A DNA stretch of 64,000 nt from Pyropia yezoensis (lineage: Eukaryota > Rhodophyta > Bangiophyceae > Bangiales > Bangiaceae): NCBI GenBank assembly GCA_009829735.1, contig CM020619.1, positions 2,362,590 to 2,426,589 of the forward strand, given 5' to 3'. The notes beneath the pieces are model-generated. The model did no database searches. It was not told the origin of the DNA and was given only the letters and a program-made list of their open reading frames with translations. The position numbers were made by a program, and so were the translations under genes. Positions 22,013 through 31,419 of the stretch are shown here, one piece after another (position 1 is the first letter of the stretch; each line of letters starts with the position of its first letter).

Positions 22013-22426
22013 ATGGGCCGCGTCAAGAACGCCACGCCGGTGTGAACAGCCCCATTCGTGCCCAAGGCCAAGCGCAAGGTCACCTGCGCCCGGCGCATGC
22101 ACGCGACCATGATTGGAGAGCGTCTTCCGGTTCATCGCTTACGCTTTGGCACCGTGGCCATTCGTGAAGTGCGGTATTACCAGAAGAACGTTGAACTGCG
22201 TGAGCCTCCAACGCCTTTCCGTCGTTTTGTGCGCGAGATTGGTGCCAATGTTGGCTTCGTTGGCGTACTCTTTCAGAAGGACGCCCTCTCCGCGCTGCAG
22301 GGGGCGGCCGAGGACCACATCGTCCAGCTCTTCGAGGAAGCTGTACTGTGCTCACGTAGCGCGAAGCGAGTGACAGTCACACCCAAGGACTTTGAGCTGG
22401 CTTACCGCATCCGCGGCGGGAAGTAG
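22013..22426 (+). CDS. divergent histone H3, probable centromeric H3 (CenH3) variant
   Basis: The core matches histone H3 from GTVAIREVR through the C-terminal KRVTVTPKDFELAYRIRGGK, ending TAG at 22426. It has two centromeric-H3 signs: loop 1 between VREI and LFQ is one residue longer than canonical H3, and the position of Thr107 is Ala (LFEEAVLC against canonical LFEDTNLC). Ile112 and His113 are also changed. The tail is divergent. From ATG 22013 (GRVKNATP, where H3 has ARTKQTAR) the frame meets an in-frame TGA at 22043, then continues through PKAKRKVTCARR into the core. The tail therefore needs a short intron, a different upstream exon, or a start at ATG 22097; otherwise the gene is dead. 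CenH3 replaces H3 in centromeric nucleosomes and directs kinetochore assembly. Element A's LTR lies only 86 bp after the stop. Confidence 0.75.
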
Positions 22427-22511
22427 TGGGTCTGGGGGTGTGCGACTGGGGTGGAGGCGTGGGACTCGGCGAGACTAATTCAGCTATGACTTTTACGGCC
22501 ATTCTCGCGTC

Positions 22512-22980
22512 TGTGGCAAAAACCACTAGCACACACGGCACCCAAGTTGGGGCGGTGTGCTAGGGCTGCCTCCCGTGTCGGGGGAACCGGAAGAAGTGCA
22601 AGTCGCACACACTCTGTCCCTGTTGTGGGGCAAACCCCCCACGGACAAATAAGAGGATGGTGTGTGGTCCAACAGTTTCTTGGTCGGGACGGGGACGCAG
22701 GGCCAAGCCCCGCTGTCCCTCCCCTTATCCCCCCAGGGTCCACTCAGAATCTCGCCACTCAGAATCTCCCACCCCAGCACCTGCCCACCGGGCCACACGA
22801 AAATCCAAGACGATAAATGCAGAAAACCCTCAAATCCAAGTTGGATTTACTACTAAGCTAACTATCCCAAACTTAGGGAATATGGACCCAAATGCAGGGG
22901 GAGGAACGGATCAGGCTAGTGGCCTGCCGCCCCTTGCATGGCACGTGTTGCCCCCCTACCTGGGGGTCAATACTGCCACA
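22512..22980 (-). repeat. 3' LTR of element A
   Basis: 469 bp with terminal TGTGGCA/TGCCACA inverted repeats. It is homologous over its full length to 31420-31888 and 35016-35484. It contains a 17-bp palindrome centred on CAAGTTG at 22832-22848. Confidence 0.93.
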
Positions 22981-22995
22981 CTCCCCTCTCCTCAG
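22981..22995 (-). other. polypurine tract of element A
   Basis: On the element strand, GAGGAGAGGGGAG lies directly next to the 3' LTR, the expected place for plus-strand DNA priming. Element B has a similar purine-rich stretch next to its LTR. Confidence 0.75.
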
Positions 22996-23318
22996 TTCCG
23001 ACCGACCCGGTCGGCCCTGTGAGGGGGTGCGTAAACGCACGTCTCGGCGTTGGGGGCGCGACTTGCTGTCCCCCATCGAGCACGTAACACGGATGTGGAG
23101 GCGGTCACGTTGACCGCCCCTCTCCTCAAGCTTGCCCACTCGGCAGCTTGCTCTCCTCAGTTCACACTTCACCATCACCACCACCTCCCCTTCACCTTCC
23201 ACTGGGCCGCCCCACGCTGGGGAGGCCACCCGTATACCCACGATCCGAGTCCCCCTCAACTCGAGGCGAGTCTCGTGCTGCGATAGCCAGAGCGTCTCTC
23301 CCCCACTTGGGGAGAGCC

Positions 23319-25262
23319 ATGGCGACTCCGGGAGTGGAGACGGACTCTCTTGACGAGCGCATGGAGGACACCTCCTACGGGGCAGCACCCGCCGGGACTT
23401 CCGGCGGGAGCTCCGCGATCGCTCCGGGGGACGGGACTCCCGCGTCACCCGGCTTTGGGTTGACGGCGGGGTCTCCCCCGGAGGCGGGACAAGTTGTCCC
23501 GCGTGAGGCCTTGGGGCGGTGGTTTTACCCCGCGTGGCCTCTCTATGAGGAGGGGCTGACTGTTCTTCGCTGTGGCCGACTTGGCGCAGCGATGGGCCGG
23601 GTATGGGACCGCCTACGGGAGAAGTATCCCCGTAGGGTCGGGTTCCCGGCCGGCTTCAGGACGGACCAGTTTGCCTTCCTGGACGATGAGGAGGTTGAGG
23701 ACGTTCAGCGTGCCAAGGCCATGGTGGACCGCGGGGGAACTATCCCGGGTCCCGGCGACTTGCCGACCTTCACGTGGGACGCTGTGGCAACTCGCCCACC
23801 GTACCTCCACGAGGCCGATCCGCACACTCATCACTTTGATGTGCGGATGGAGAAAGACTTCCGGCGAGGTCCCTACTTGGTGACCTCGGCTCAACTTGAG
23901 TTTCCTCAACAGTCTGCTGCCAGTAAGGAGCAGTACTATCCGAAGAAGCCCGAGTGGTGGCCTCAAGTTGAGGTCCCCTACGGGTTCCCGGCGTTGTTGC
24001 CACGGTTGCTTGACCACTTCGGCTCCGTCATGTTGATGGCTGCCCCTGATCACCTGGTGTGGGCCATGTTGGCCACCCAGTGGCTCCTCGAGGTCATGTC
24101 GACCTGGGTGTCCTGTGTTCAGCGGCGGGGGATGCTCTGGCATCTCCCCCTCCGGCTCCTCCAGGGTTTGGAACAGCTCACCCCTCAGCTAGTTGCTGAG
24201 GGGTGCTCATCAGGACAACTCACTCTACTTGAGGAGATGCTCCGGCTCCATAATTTTATCGAGTGGGAGAGCATTGAGCACAAGTTGCGCCGCCCCACTC
24301 GTGGGCCCAAGGACGATGGCGCACTTCGCCAGTTCGTGTGGGTCGCTCGTGAACTTCACGACGGCCGTGTGGTCCTACGAGAGGGGTTGGGCATCGGGGA
24401 CTACCCGTATGCCCCGGGGGTGGATCGCCACACTGCGCCACCCCCGGACAAGCCCATAGTTATGGCCGTGCCGTCCTATGATGACCATATGACTCAACCC
24501 ACTGCGGGGGCCCCAAGTCGGGGTCGCAGTTACACCCGGGTACCGCCACCTCGGCGGGCCCCTCCGCTTCCTCCTGTTCCTTTCCAACCTCACGGGAACA
24601 TCCCGATCAGCGTGGCCGTGGAGTCTTCCACCCCGGTGTCCCCCAACTTGGGGGCCACCCTCCTGACGGTATACCCCAAGTTGGTGTTGCCGCCCACGCC
24701 TCTAACCTCAGAGATGATGATCACCACGTTGGTGCGCACCATTTCCTGGTTGGCCGCGTCGACCGCAACCCTACAGAGTTCCGAGACTCCTCAACTTGAG
24801 GAGCGCGTTCGTACTGCAGTGGCGACCGCGAGTTGCGAGTCGGTGGCGGAGTTTATGACAGCCGAGTTGGCTCGCATTGGGGCTATTATGCCCCAGCCAG
24901 CCCCACTTGGGCGTGGCAAACGTCGCGCGAGCCGGGCATACTCGCCTCCTCGCCGTCGTCGCCGACACTCGCGGCGCTCTCCTTCCGTATCGGAAGACGA
25001 GTTGTCTTACTCCGTTTCGGAGTCCTCTACCCCGTCGGAGACGGAGTCTGTCCAGCGTCTGCGTCGCAAACTTGCGCGCAAGACCAGGCAGAAGAGTGGC
25101 CACGGTCGGCGCCACTTGCGCGACCGTGAGGGGCGCGACGGTTCCGACTTGGAGCCGCCGCCCCCTCCAACAAGTGGAGACCGTTATCGGCGTGGGTCTC
25201 GCCGCTCGCCTCCACGTGAGGGCGAGGGCCGTGGAGTGGGAGAGTCTAGCATGCGTGCCTAG
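23319..25262 (+). CDS. convergent (antisense) frame carried by the chromovirus family
   Basis: 647 residues on the strand opposite to gag-pol, between pol and the 3' LTR; the two frames converge about 110 bp apart. ATG 23319 is preferred because the following DSLDERMEDT block and the Met upstream are also seen in element B's copy. The first 400 residues have varied, globular-looking composition (WDRLREKYPRRVGFP; MEKDFRRGPYLV). The last hundred are an Arg/Ser-rich basic domain (RRRRRHSRRSPSVSEDE) resembling nuclear RS-type tails. No enzyme or envelope motif was recognised, and no signal peptide or membrane segment is evident. Extra antisense frames downstream of pol are known in some plant Ty3/gypsy lineages; whether this is related is unknown. 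Confidence 0.7.
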   Translation: MATPGVETDSLDERMEDTSYGAAPAGTSGGSSAIAPGDGTPASPGFGLTAGSPPEAGQVVPREALGRWFYPAWPLYEEGLTVLRCGRLGAAMGRVWDRLREKYPRRVGFPAGFRTDQFAFLDDEEVEDVQRAKAMVDRGGTIPGPGDLPTFTWDAVATRPPYLHEADPHTHHFDVRMEKDFRRGPYLVTSAQLEFPQQSAASKEQYYPKKPEWWPQVEVPYGFPALLPRLLDHFGSVMLMAAPDHLVWAMLATQWLLEVMSTWVSCVQRRGMLWHLPLRLLQGLEQLTPQLVAEGCSSGQLTLLEEMLRLHNFIEWESIEHKLRRPTRGPKDDGALRQFVWVARELHDGRVVLREGLGIGDYPYAPGVDRHTAPPPDKPIVMAVPSYDDHMTQPTAGAPSRGRSYTRVPPPRRAPPLPPVPFQPHGNIPISVAVESSTPVSPNLGATLLTVYPKLVLPPTPLTSEMMITTLVRTISWLAASTATLQSSETPQLEERVRTAVATASCESVAEFMTAELARIGAIMPQPAPLGRGKRRASRAYSPPRRRRRHSRRSPSVSEDELSYSVSESSTPSETESVQRLRRKLARKTRQKSGHGRRHLRDREGRDGSDLEPPPPPTSGDRYRRGSRRSPPREGEGRGVGESSMRA

Positions 25263-25373
25263 TTGATAGCTGCCTTTGTTGTGAGAGTGTGAGGGTTAGG
25301 GCTGTAGTTAAAAGCCACTCTGCGTACCACTTCGACTTGATGCACTCTCGTGGCACTGTTGCTCGGCCTTCCC

Positions 25374-28300
25374 TCACGTTGAGGGAGGGCTGTTAGGGTC
25401 TATCTCATTCCGGGCACAGTACGCCCGGACCTTCTCAGCGGGAAGGTCCTCCACATACTCCCACGTATCATCCTTGGCTTTGTAGCCAAACCAACGCACC
25501 CTCAACATGAGGCGGTCAGTGTCTTCATCCCATCCGTGGTCGATGAACTTATCGAACACGTACTCCTGCGGGCCCTGTTTGGCCGCAGGCAGTGAGGGGA
25601 GGCGCCACGACTCCAACGCACGTGCCCAAGCTGGGTCGCCTGCAGGCGGTGGTGCAACTTTGACCACGTCCTGTCCGTTCACTGTGCGGACCCCATCGTC
25701 ACTTTCGGTGGTGAAGCGCCGCCCATCAGTACGAAGGACCTGGTACGGTCCCTTCGTCTGGAATACCAGCTTACCCCCAGTTGGGGTGTGCGAGTGTACC
25801 AGCACCCAGTCACCCTGCTCGGGGACATGTTTAGCATTGCGCACCTTTTTGTCAAAGGTACGCTTGTAGCGCTTTTGTGCTTTGTCCATCTCAGCCCTGA
25901 CTTTAGGGATGAGGTTTTCAAGCCTAGCGGCGAATTCCGCCTTACTCTCAGTAGGAGTAGGCGTACTGCCACCATCCTCCCTAGTTGGGAGCGACCGCCG
26001 CACGGCAATAGACCGCACGCGACGGGGGGTCACAAAAGCGAGGGGTACTTCCCCTGTAGATGAGTGAACCTGCGAATTGTAGGCAGTAGTAAAAATAGAA
26101 ATGTATTGGTCCCACGCCTTCACGTGCTCACTCACATAGTGGCGCAGCTGCCTAACAATAGTTTTGTTGAAGCGCTCCACCTGCCCATTAGTTTGTGGGT
26201 GGTAGGGGGTGGCATAGTTTGCCTTAACCCCCAACATATCCAGCACTCCCTGAAACAGTACAGACGCAAATTGCGGTCCATTGTCCGATAGTGTACTATC
26301 TGGGATGCCATACGCGGCAACCCAGTGATCTAGGAAGGCTGACACGACCGACATGGCCGTGATCTCTGCCAGTGGGATCGCTCGCGTAAGTTTCGTGAAG
26401 CGGTCACAGATGACCAGGAGGTACTGGTTGCCCTCCTCGGTCACGGGCAGTGGCCCAAGGATGTCCATCGCCAACGCGGCGAAGGGCTCCTTGGCCGGGA
26501 ACAATAGCATAGCCGTAGTAGGCCGCCGTTCCATCAGACGATTCTGTGCACAACTTGTGCAGGCAGCCACCCAACTGTAGATGTCCACCACCATGGACGG
26601 CGAGTAGTACCTGGTCCTCAGGGTCTGGTACAGTTTACTAGACCCCAGGTGTCCACCCGTGGGAGCGTTGTGCTCCCTCTCAAGGATACTGTCCTTGAGG
26701 GATGCGGGGACGACAAGTTGTTCGGTCCCCTGGAATACCCCCCTCCTCATGAGGAGGCCATCGTCTCCCAGAAAGAAGCGCGTCTCAACCACCGTATCCA
26801 GTATATCCCTCTGCGACTTGCAGAAGGGATCCTCGGCCTGGGCCTTCACCACCTCGTCCAGGGACAGGGGCAAGTACTTCTTGTTCCCTGGCGCCTCGGG
26901 GTTCAACGCCTGACCCGAGCGCGTGACTACCCCCACGATGGGGATCTCCTCATCGACTGGGTTAGTGTCCAGCCCCTCGGTGGGTACCCGAGAGAGGCCG
27001 TCGGCAAGGGCATGTTGCCTGCCAGGTCGGTACTCAATGTCAAAGTTGAAGGGTGCCAGTCGCACCCTCCACCGGTTGAGACGAGTGTTCGTACAGTCCG
27101 TCTTAAAGATGAACTGCAACGCGCGGTGGTCACAGCGGATGAGGAACTTCTCACCCTCCAGGTAGTGACGAAGTGACGTCACCGCCCACACCACTGCGAG
27201 TCCTTCCAACTCGGTGACTCCGTAGTTCTTCTCGGCCGAGTTCAGCCCCTTACTAAAGTATCCCACCGGCAAGTACTCCTTGTCCGGCTGCTGCTGAAGC
27301 AACACACAACCAAGTTGGTCGTAGCTAGCGTCCACATCGAGGATGTAGTGGCCTCCCAACCTGGGAATAGCCAAGATGGGGGGCTTCAGCAGAAGGTCCC
27401 GAAGAGTCTCAAAGGATTCCTGCTCCACCCGACTTGGGGGAGGCAGGTTCTTCGGTAGCGTTGAGCTCACCAGCTCATTCAACTGCTTCGCCACCTTGGC
27501 GAAGCCCTTGGTGAAACGTCGGTACACGTTACACATCCCGAGGAAGCTCCTCATCTGGGTCTGGGTCCGGGGGTACTGAGCCTTACGTATGGCCCTCAAG
27601 TTCTTCTCGTTAACACTGAGACGCCCCGGATGGACAACATGTCCCAAGTACTCCACCTCTTGAGTAAAGAGGTGGCACTTACTCGCCTTCAGTGACACGC
27701 CGGCGTCAGCAAGTAGCTTGAACACCTGGCCAAGATGGCCAATGTGTTCCTCTGGACTTCGGGAGAACACAATGATGTCGTCTAGGTACACAAGACAGAT
27801 CTGCCACCGTACTCCGGCCAGAATCATGTCCATAGCGCGCTGGAAAGTTGCCAACGCGTTACACAGACCAAACGGTAGGCGCTTGCACTGGTAGAAACCA
27901 CAGTGACAGGTAAAGGTAGTTTTATGCCTGTCCTCCGGGGCAATGGGAATTTGCCAGTACCCCGCGTTACAGTCTAGGGTAGAGAACACGTTTGCCTCCC
28001 CCAGAGAGTCCAGACAGTCATCCATCCTAGGTAGGGGATAACTGTCCTTCACCGTGCTCTCGTTGAGCTTACGGTAGTCGATACAAAACCGGGGGGTCCC
28101 ATCAACTTTGGGGACGATAACCACCGGACTCGCCCACTCGGCGTTGCTGGCCTCGATCACATCGAGGGCCTCCATGCGAGCAACTTGCTCCTTAACGAGG
28201 GCCCTTGAACGAGGTCCTCCCCTATACGGTTGTTGGCGTATAGGGGGTGCACCGGGCTTCAACTCGATCCGGTGTTGGGTGGCTCTCATGAGTCCCAATT

Positions 28301-29357
28301 GACCATCCCACAACTTGTGATATTGGTCCAAGAGGCGTTCAACTTGAACTCTCAACCTGGGGGGGACACTCTCCATGTTCACATGGGGTCGAGGAGAGGC
28401 GGCCGACTTGGCTTGATGCTTCTCCTTTCCGGACTTCGGGTCGCTACTTGCGCCCGCGTTGAGGGTGACCGCTACTACCGGTCCCTCATGTTGGTCGATA
28501 TAGCCGAACTTGGCTCCCGACTTGAAGTACTTGGGCGTCGGGCTCAGGTTCATCACCTGGATCCTCCACGGGACTCCGGCTTTGGAGTCCATCGTGCCAA
28601 GGGCAACATGCACTTGGTGCTTGCGAGCAAGACGGGGGTGAGGGTGCACCAACCCGTTCCCCGTATAATCAGTTACAACGTCCACGTGCGCCACCGAGTT
28701 GGGGGGCAACGTGACTTTGCGGGCTAAACGCAGGGTAGCAGTAAACCCTTCCCTCACCGAACAAACAGGCTTCGACTGTGAGACTGTCACAGGAGCCACA
28801 GACTTTCCCTTACCAAGGATGGGGATGGTCTCCCCATTCATCAACTTGACCCAGTACTCAGGGCCACAAATCAAAGGCACTTGTGTAACAACATAAGGGG
28901 TACCCAGAAGCAGGGGTACCGATATATTTTCAACTACGCCATAGGTCACGTCGACCTCATGGGTCCCCAACCTAGTTGGTAGGGTCACGGCACCAACGAT
29001 GGGAAGTACCCCACCATTGATGTCAATCATATGGTCAGCCTTGGACCTCCAGCGTTGGAGCTTCACCTCCTTTGGTAATAGCGACCTGCGTATCAAGGAG
29101 GCTCCTGACCCGGTATCAAGCACGATACGGGCACAACAGGCGCGGCCGGGGGCAAGTTGCACCCGTCCAGCCACCTGGAAGTTCTCACCCGTCAGCACCG
29201 CGATGACCCGACGTGGGTTTACGTTCTTGGGGAGTCCTACCCGAGGTGGGCGGACTCCCTTAGGTCGCCGCAGTATCCGGCACGGTTGGTTCGTCCTCCT
29301 GGCCCACTTGGCCGAGGCTGCCGTTGTGAGCTTCGGACGACCAGCCCCAACGGTCAT
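25374..29357 (-). CDS. pol: pol polyprotein of element A with chromodomain
   Basis: 1327 codons. Order: aspartic protease (LDTGSG at about 80-85); reverse transcriptase (about 365-590, YLDD at 524-527); RNase H (about 650-760, with DVDAS and TELEGLAVV); integrase with an HHCC zinc site and a DDE core (DILGP, SDNGPQF, NGQVERFNK). A C-terminal chromodomain from about 1264 keeps all three aromatic-cage positions (Y1266, W1289, Y1292). This order and the terminal chromodomain place it in the chromovirus branch of Ty3/gypsy; such chromodomains guide integration to histone-marked chromatin. The start codon overlaps the gag stop as ATGA, suggesting stop-restart or frameshift expression. The frame looks whole. 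Confidence 0.93.
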   Translation of the reverse strand: MTVGAGRPKLTTAASAKWARRTNQPCRILRRPKGVRPPRVGLPKNVNPRRVIAVLTGENFQVAGRVQLAPGRACCARIVLDTGSGASLIRRSLLPKEVKLQRWRSKADHMIDINGGVLPIVGAVTLPTRLGTHEVDVTYGVVENISVPLLLGTPYVVTQVPLICGPEYWVKLMNGETIPILGKGKSVAPVTVSQSKPVCSVREGFTATLRLARKVTLPPNSVAHVDVVTDYTGNGLVHPHPRLARKHQVHVALGTMDSKAGVPWRIQVMNLSPTPKYFKSGAKFGYIDQHEGPVVAVTLNAGASSDPKSGKEKHQAKSAASPRPHVNMESVPPRLRVQVERLLDQYHKLWDGQLGLMRATQHRIELKPGAPPIRQQPYRGGPRSRALVKEQVARMEALDVIEASNAEWASPVVIVPKVDGTPRFCIDYRKLNESTVKDSYPLPRMDDCLDSLGEANVFSTLDCNAGYWQIPIAPEDRHKTTFTCHCGFYQCKRLPFGLCNALATFQRAMDMILAGVRWQICLVYLDDIIVFSRSPEEHIGHLGQVFKLLADAGVSLKASKCHLFTQEVEYLGHVVHPGRLSVNEKNLRAIRKAQYPRTQTQMRSFLGMCNVYRRFTKGFAKVAKQLNELVSSTLPKNLPPPSRVEQESFETLRDLLLKPPILAIPRLGGHYILDVDASYDQLGCVLLQQQPDKEYLPVGYFSKGLNSAEKNYGVTELEGLAVVWAVTSLRHYLEGEKFLIRCDHRALQFIFKTDCTNTRLNRWRVRLAPFNFDIEYRPGRQHALADGLSRVPTEGLDTNPVDEEIPIVGVVTRSGQALNPEAPGNKKYLPLSLDEVVKAQAEDPFCKSQRDILDTVVETRFFLGDDGLLMRRGVFQGTEQLVVPASLKDSILEREHNAPTGGHLGSSKLYQTLRTRYYSPSMVVDIYSWVAACTSCAQNRLMERRPTTAMLLFPAKEPFAALAMDILGPLPVTEEGNQYLLVICDRFTKLTRAIPLAEITAMSVVSAFLDHWVAAYGIPDSTLSDNGPQFASVLFQGVLDMLGVKANYATPYHPQTNGQVERFNKTIVRQLRHYVSEHVKAWDQYISIFTTAYNSQVHSSTGEVPLAFVTPRRVRSIAVRRSLPTREDGGSTPTPTESKAEFAARLENLIPKVRAEMDKAQKRYKRTFDKKVRNAKHVPEQGDWVLVHSHTPTGGKLVFQTKGPYQVLRTDGRRFTTESDDGVRTVNGQDVVKVAPPPAGDPAWARALESWRLPSLPAAKQGPQEYVFDKFIDHGWDEDTDRLMLRVRWFGYKAKDDTWEYVEDLPAEKVRAYCARNEIDPNSPPST

Positions 29358-30760
29358 TCGTTTCCCGCCGACTTGGCGTCCGAATCTGAGGGCGGGGAGG
29401 AAGACGACGAGTCCGAGGACGACGTGTCCGCCTCCTCCGCCGAGGGTGTGGCGACCGCGACGACCGGTCGAGACCCACCCTCGCGGCGTGAACGTACTTC
29501 GTTCGTAGCCGACTTTTTACTCGCATTCCTAACAAGTTGTTGGATGCGTTTACTCAACTTGGGGCAATCATATGCCCAGTGACCATCGGAGTTGCAGTTC
29601 CAACACCGATGGTCCGTTCCTGGAGGGGTCTTCCCAACTGGGGAAGACGAAGGGATACCCTGGGAAGTTCCCACGGCAGCTACCACCCTCTCCTTGCGGA
29701 TTTGGCGTGCCTCTCTCAACTCTCTGGCCTGGCGCGCCTCCTCCCAATCCTTGGCCGACTCGGCCTGACGCTCCTGGCGTTGTTCCTCCCGCAACTTGCG
29801 GTAGGCCTCGCCTCTGCGATAGGCGAACCTGGCCAACTCGGCCAGTGTCGCCCGGGCAGTGTTATGCTCCCGGGTCTCCATACGGACTGACCAATGGAGT
29901 CCCTCCACAAACCGACTCTTCACCACAGCTTGTGGATGAAGAAGCCCACAAAGATTGTTGAGCTTACGGACTCGCTCCGCAAAGGACAACTCGTCCTCCG
30001 CCTCTTCCTGATGGGCTTGCGTAAACTCCTCGACTTGAGAAGCCAACGCTGCCTCATCAACCATGGCTCTCAACAACCAGTTGACGAGCTCCAAATAGGA
30101 CGTCACCTCCCCAGCGCCTCCACTTGAGGAGCTGGGCATGACGGACATAAGTTCTGTCCGTAGGTCGCCCTTCGTAAACTCCTGTAGCATGTAAAAAGCC
30201 ATGCCTTCACTTATGGCATTGTCGTCACAGACTTTTGTGAAACGACGTAGGAACTCAAAGACACGGAGGGGGGGAGTTCCGTCCCACTCCGCCTTGTGCC
30301 CAAAAGAATGAAGTGCATTCTTCTTGGCACGGCCCATGGCTCGGGCCTGGTCAGGACCATACGCCACCGACTTGTTGTGGAGGGCGTAGGTCTCACAGTC
30401 AAAGATCCTCTGGTAGACCGGGTTGGCTACCTGGATCTTGGGCGGCACCTCACGTTGAGGGAAAAGCCGCTGTGGCACTGGGGTAAGTTCACTCTCAGTG
30501 CCTGTAGTCCGGCGCGGCGCGCTTGGTGTAGCCGCCGGCGTTTCCGGGAAGAACTCCCCCGTGAAGGGCGTACGCCCCACCGAGTATGGTGTGGCTCCCT
30601 CGTTGGGAGTCACAGGTGTCGCCCCCAGTTCGGGGCGACCAGAGATAGGCGTAAGGGGGGATTCCCCCTGCGCCTGCGGGCTCGAAAGCCCCAATCCGGT
30701 TTGGACATTAAGGCCATCTGGCAAACTCACCACAATCTGATTCAGAATGGTATTTGTCAT
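29354..30760 (-). CDS. gag: gag of element A
   Basis: 468 codons from the first in-frame ATG at 30760 (open a little further upstream). It has a capsid-like helical middle, a long charged coiled stretch (REEQRQERQAES), a CCHC zinc knuckle (CWNCNSDGHWAYDC) for RNA binding, and an acidic Ser-rich tail. It ends at the ATGA overlap with pol. A separate upstream frame (30881-31324, beginning near MASLGPPSSG) lies in the leader; whether it belongs to gag is not settled. Confidence 0.88.
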   Translation of the reverse strand: MTNTILNQIVVSLPDGLNVQTGLGLSSPQAQGESPLTPISGRPELGATPVTPNEGATPYSVGRTPFTGEFFPETPAATPSAPRRTTGTESELTPVPQRLFPQREVPPKIQVANPVYQRIFDCETYALHNKSVAYGPDQARAMGRAKKNALHSFGHKAEWDGTPPLRVFEFLRRFTKVCDDNAISEGMAFYMLQEFTKGDLRTELMSVMPSSSSGGAGEVTSYLELVNWLLRAMVDEAALASQVEEFTQAHQEEAEDELSFAERVRKLNNLCGLLHPQAVVKSRFVEGLHWSVRMETREHNTARATLAELARFAYRRGEAYRKLREEQRQERQAESAKDWEEARQARELREARQIRKERVVAAVGTSQGIPSSSPVGKTPPGTDHRCWNCNSDGHWAYDCPKLSKRIQQLVRNASKKSATNEVRSRREGGSRPVVAVATPSAEEADTSSSDSSSSSPPSDSDAKSAGNE

Positions 30761-31401
30761 CGTGACCACCAGGTCCGGCAAAGTCTCCCGCAACACATTG
30801 GTCGCCTCCCGACGGACAGTTTCCGCGAGGAGTGGATTGTCGACTCCAGTTGAGTCTCGGTCCGCCTCCGGGAGTCCGCCTCAGGGGTAACCACGTTCCT
30901 TAGGGGTCTCAACCGGGGGCATGGGCGCGAGCCCATCGCCGACCAACGGAGGGCCACCGTCCTCCGAAAGCCTAGTTGGCGACGACTCCAAGCCAAAGTT
31001 GGCTCCAACCCGAGTGGAACGCGCGGGGACAGTCCTCACCCCTTGGGACGTTCCCGTTGAGTATACCACACGGTGGCCAGACTTCGGCCCACCCACATCA
31101 GAAGTGTCACCCGAATGAACTCCCGACTGAGTCGGGGTGGCCTGTTGCCCGCCCGCACTTCCAGTCCTGCTGGCATGAGGGACCTCCAGTCTCTCTGCGA
31201 CTCCAGGTAAACCTACCTGTGTCTCACCAGTATTCAAAGGCACTGATGTACGTGCGTCACCCGTGTACTCCCCGGACGACGGGGGGCCCAAACTAGCCAT
31301 GTTGGCTGACGATCCGTATGACACGGTCCAAGTCCACTGCTTCTCTGAGACAGAGGGCCCCCTACACCCGGGTGCACACGGAGTTAACGTTTACCTCTGT
31401 T

Positions 31402-31418
31402 CCCTGCTGCTCCACCAA
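31402..31418 (-). other. primer-binding site of element A
   Basis: On the element strand TTGGTGGAGCAGCAGGG follows the 5' LTR with one base between. The TGG start pairs with a tRNA CCA end. The same 17 bases occur in element D (60431-60447), a different family, which supports use of a real host tRNA. The tRNA identity is not known. Confidence 0.75.
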
Positions 31419-31419
31419 G

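Noticed and set aside
23148-23318. Upstream extension of the convergent frame before ATG 23319
   Set aside because: It starts at a non-ATG codon and is Pro/Ser-rich; the conserved block shared with element B begins just after ATG 23319.
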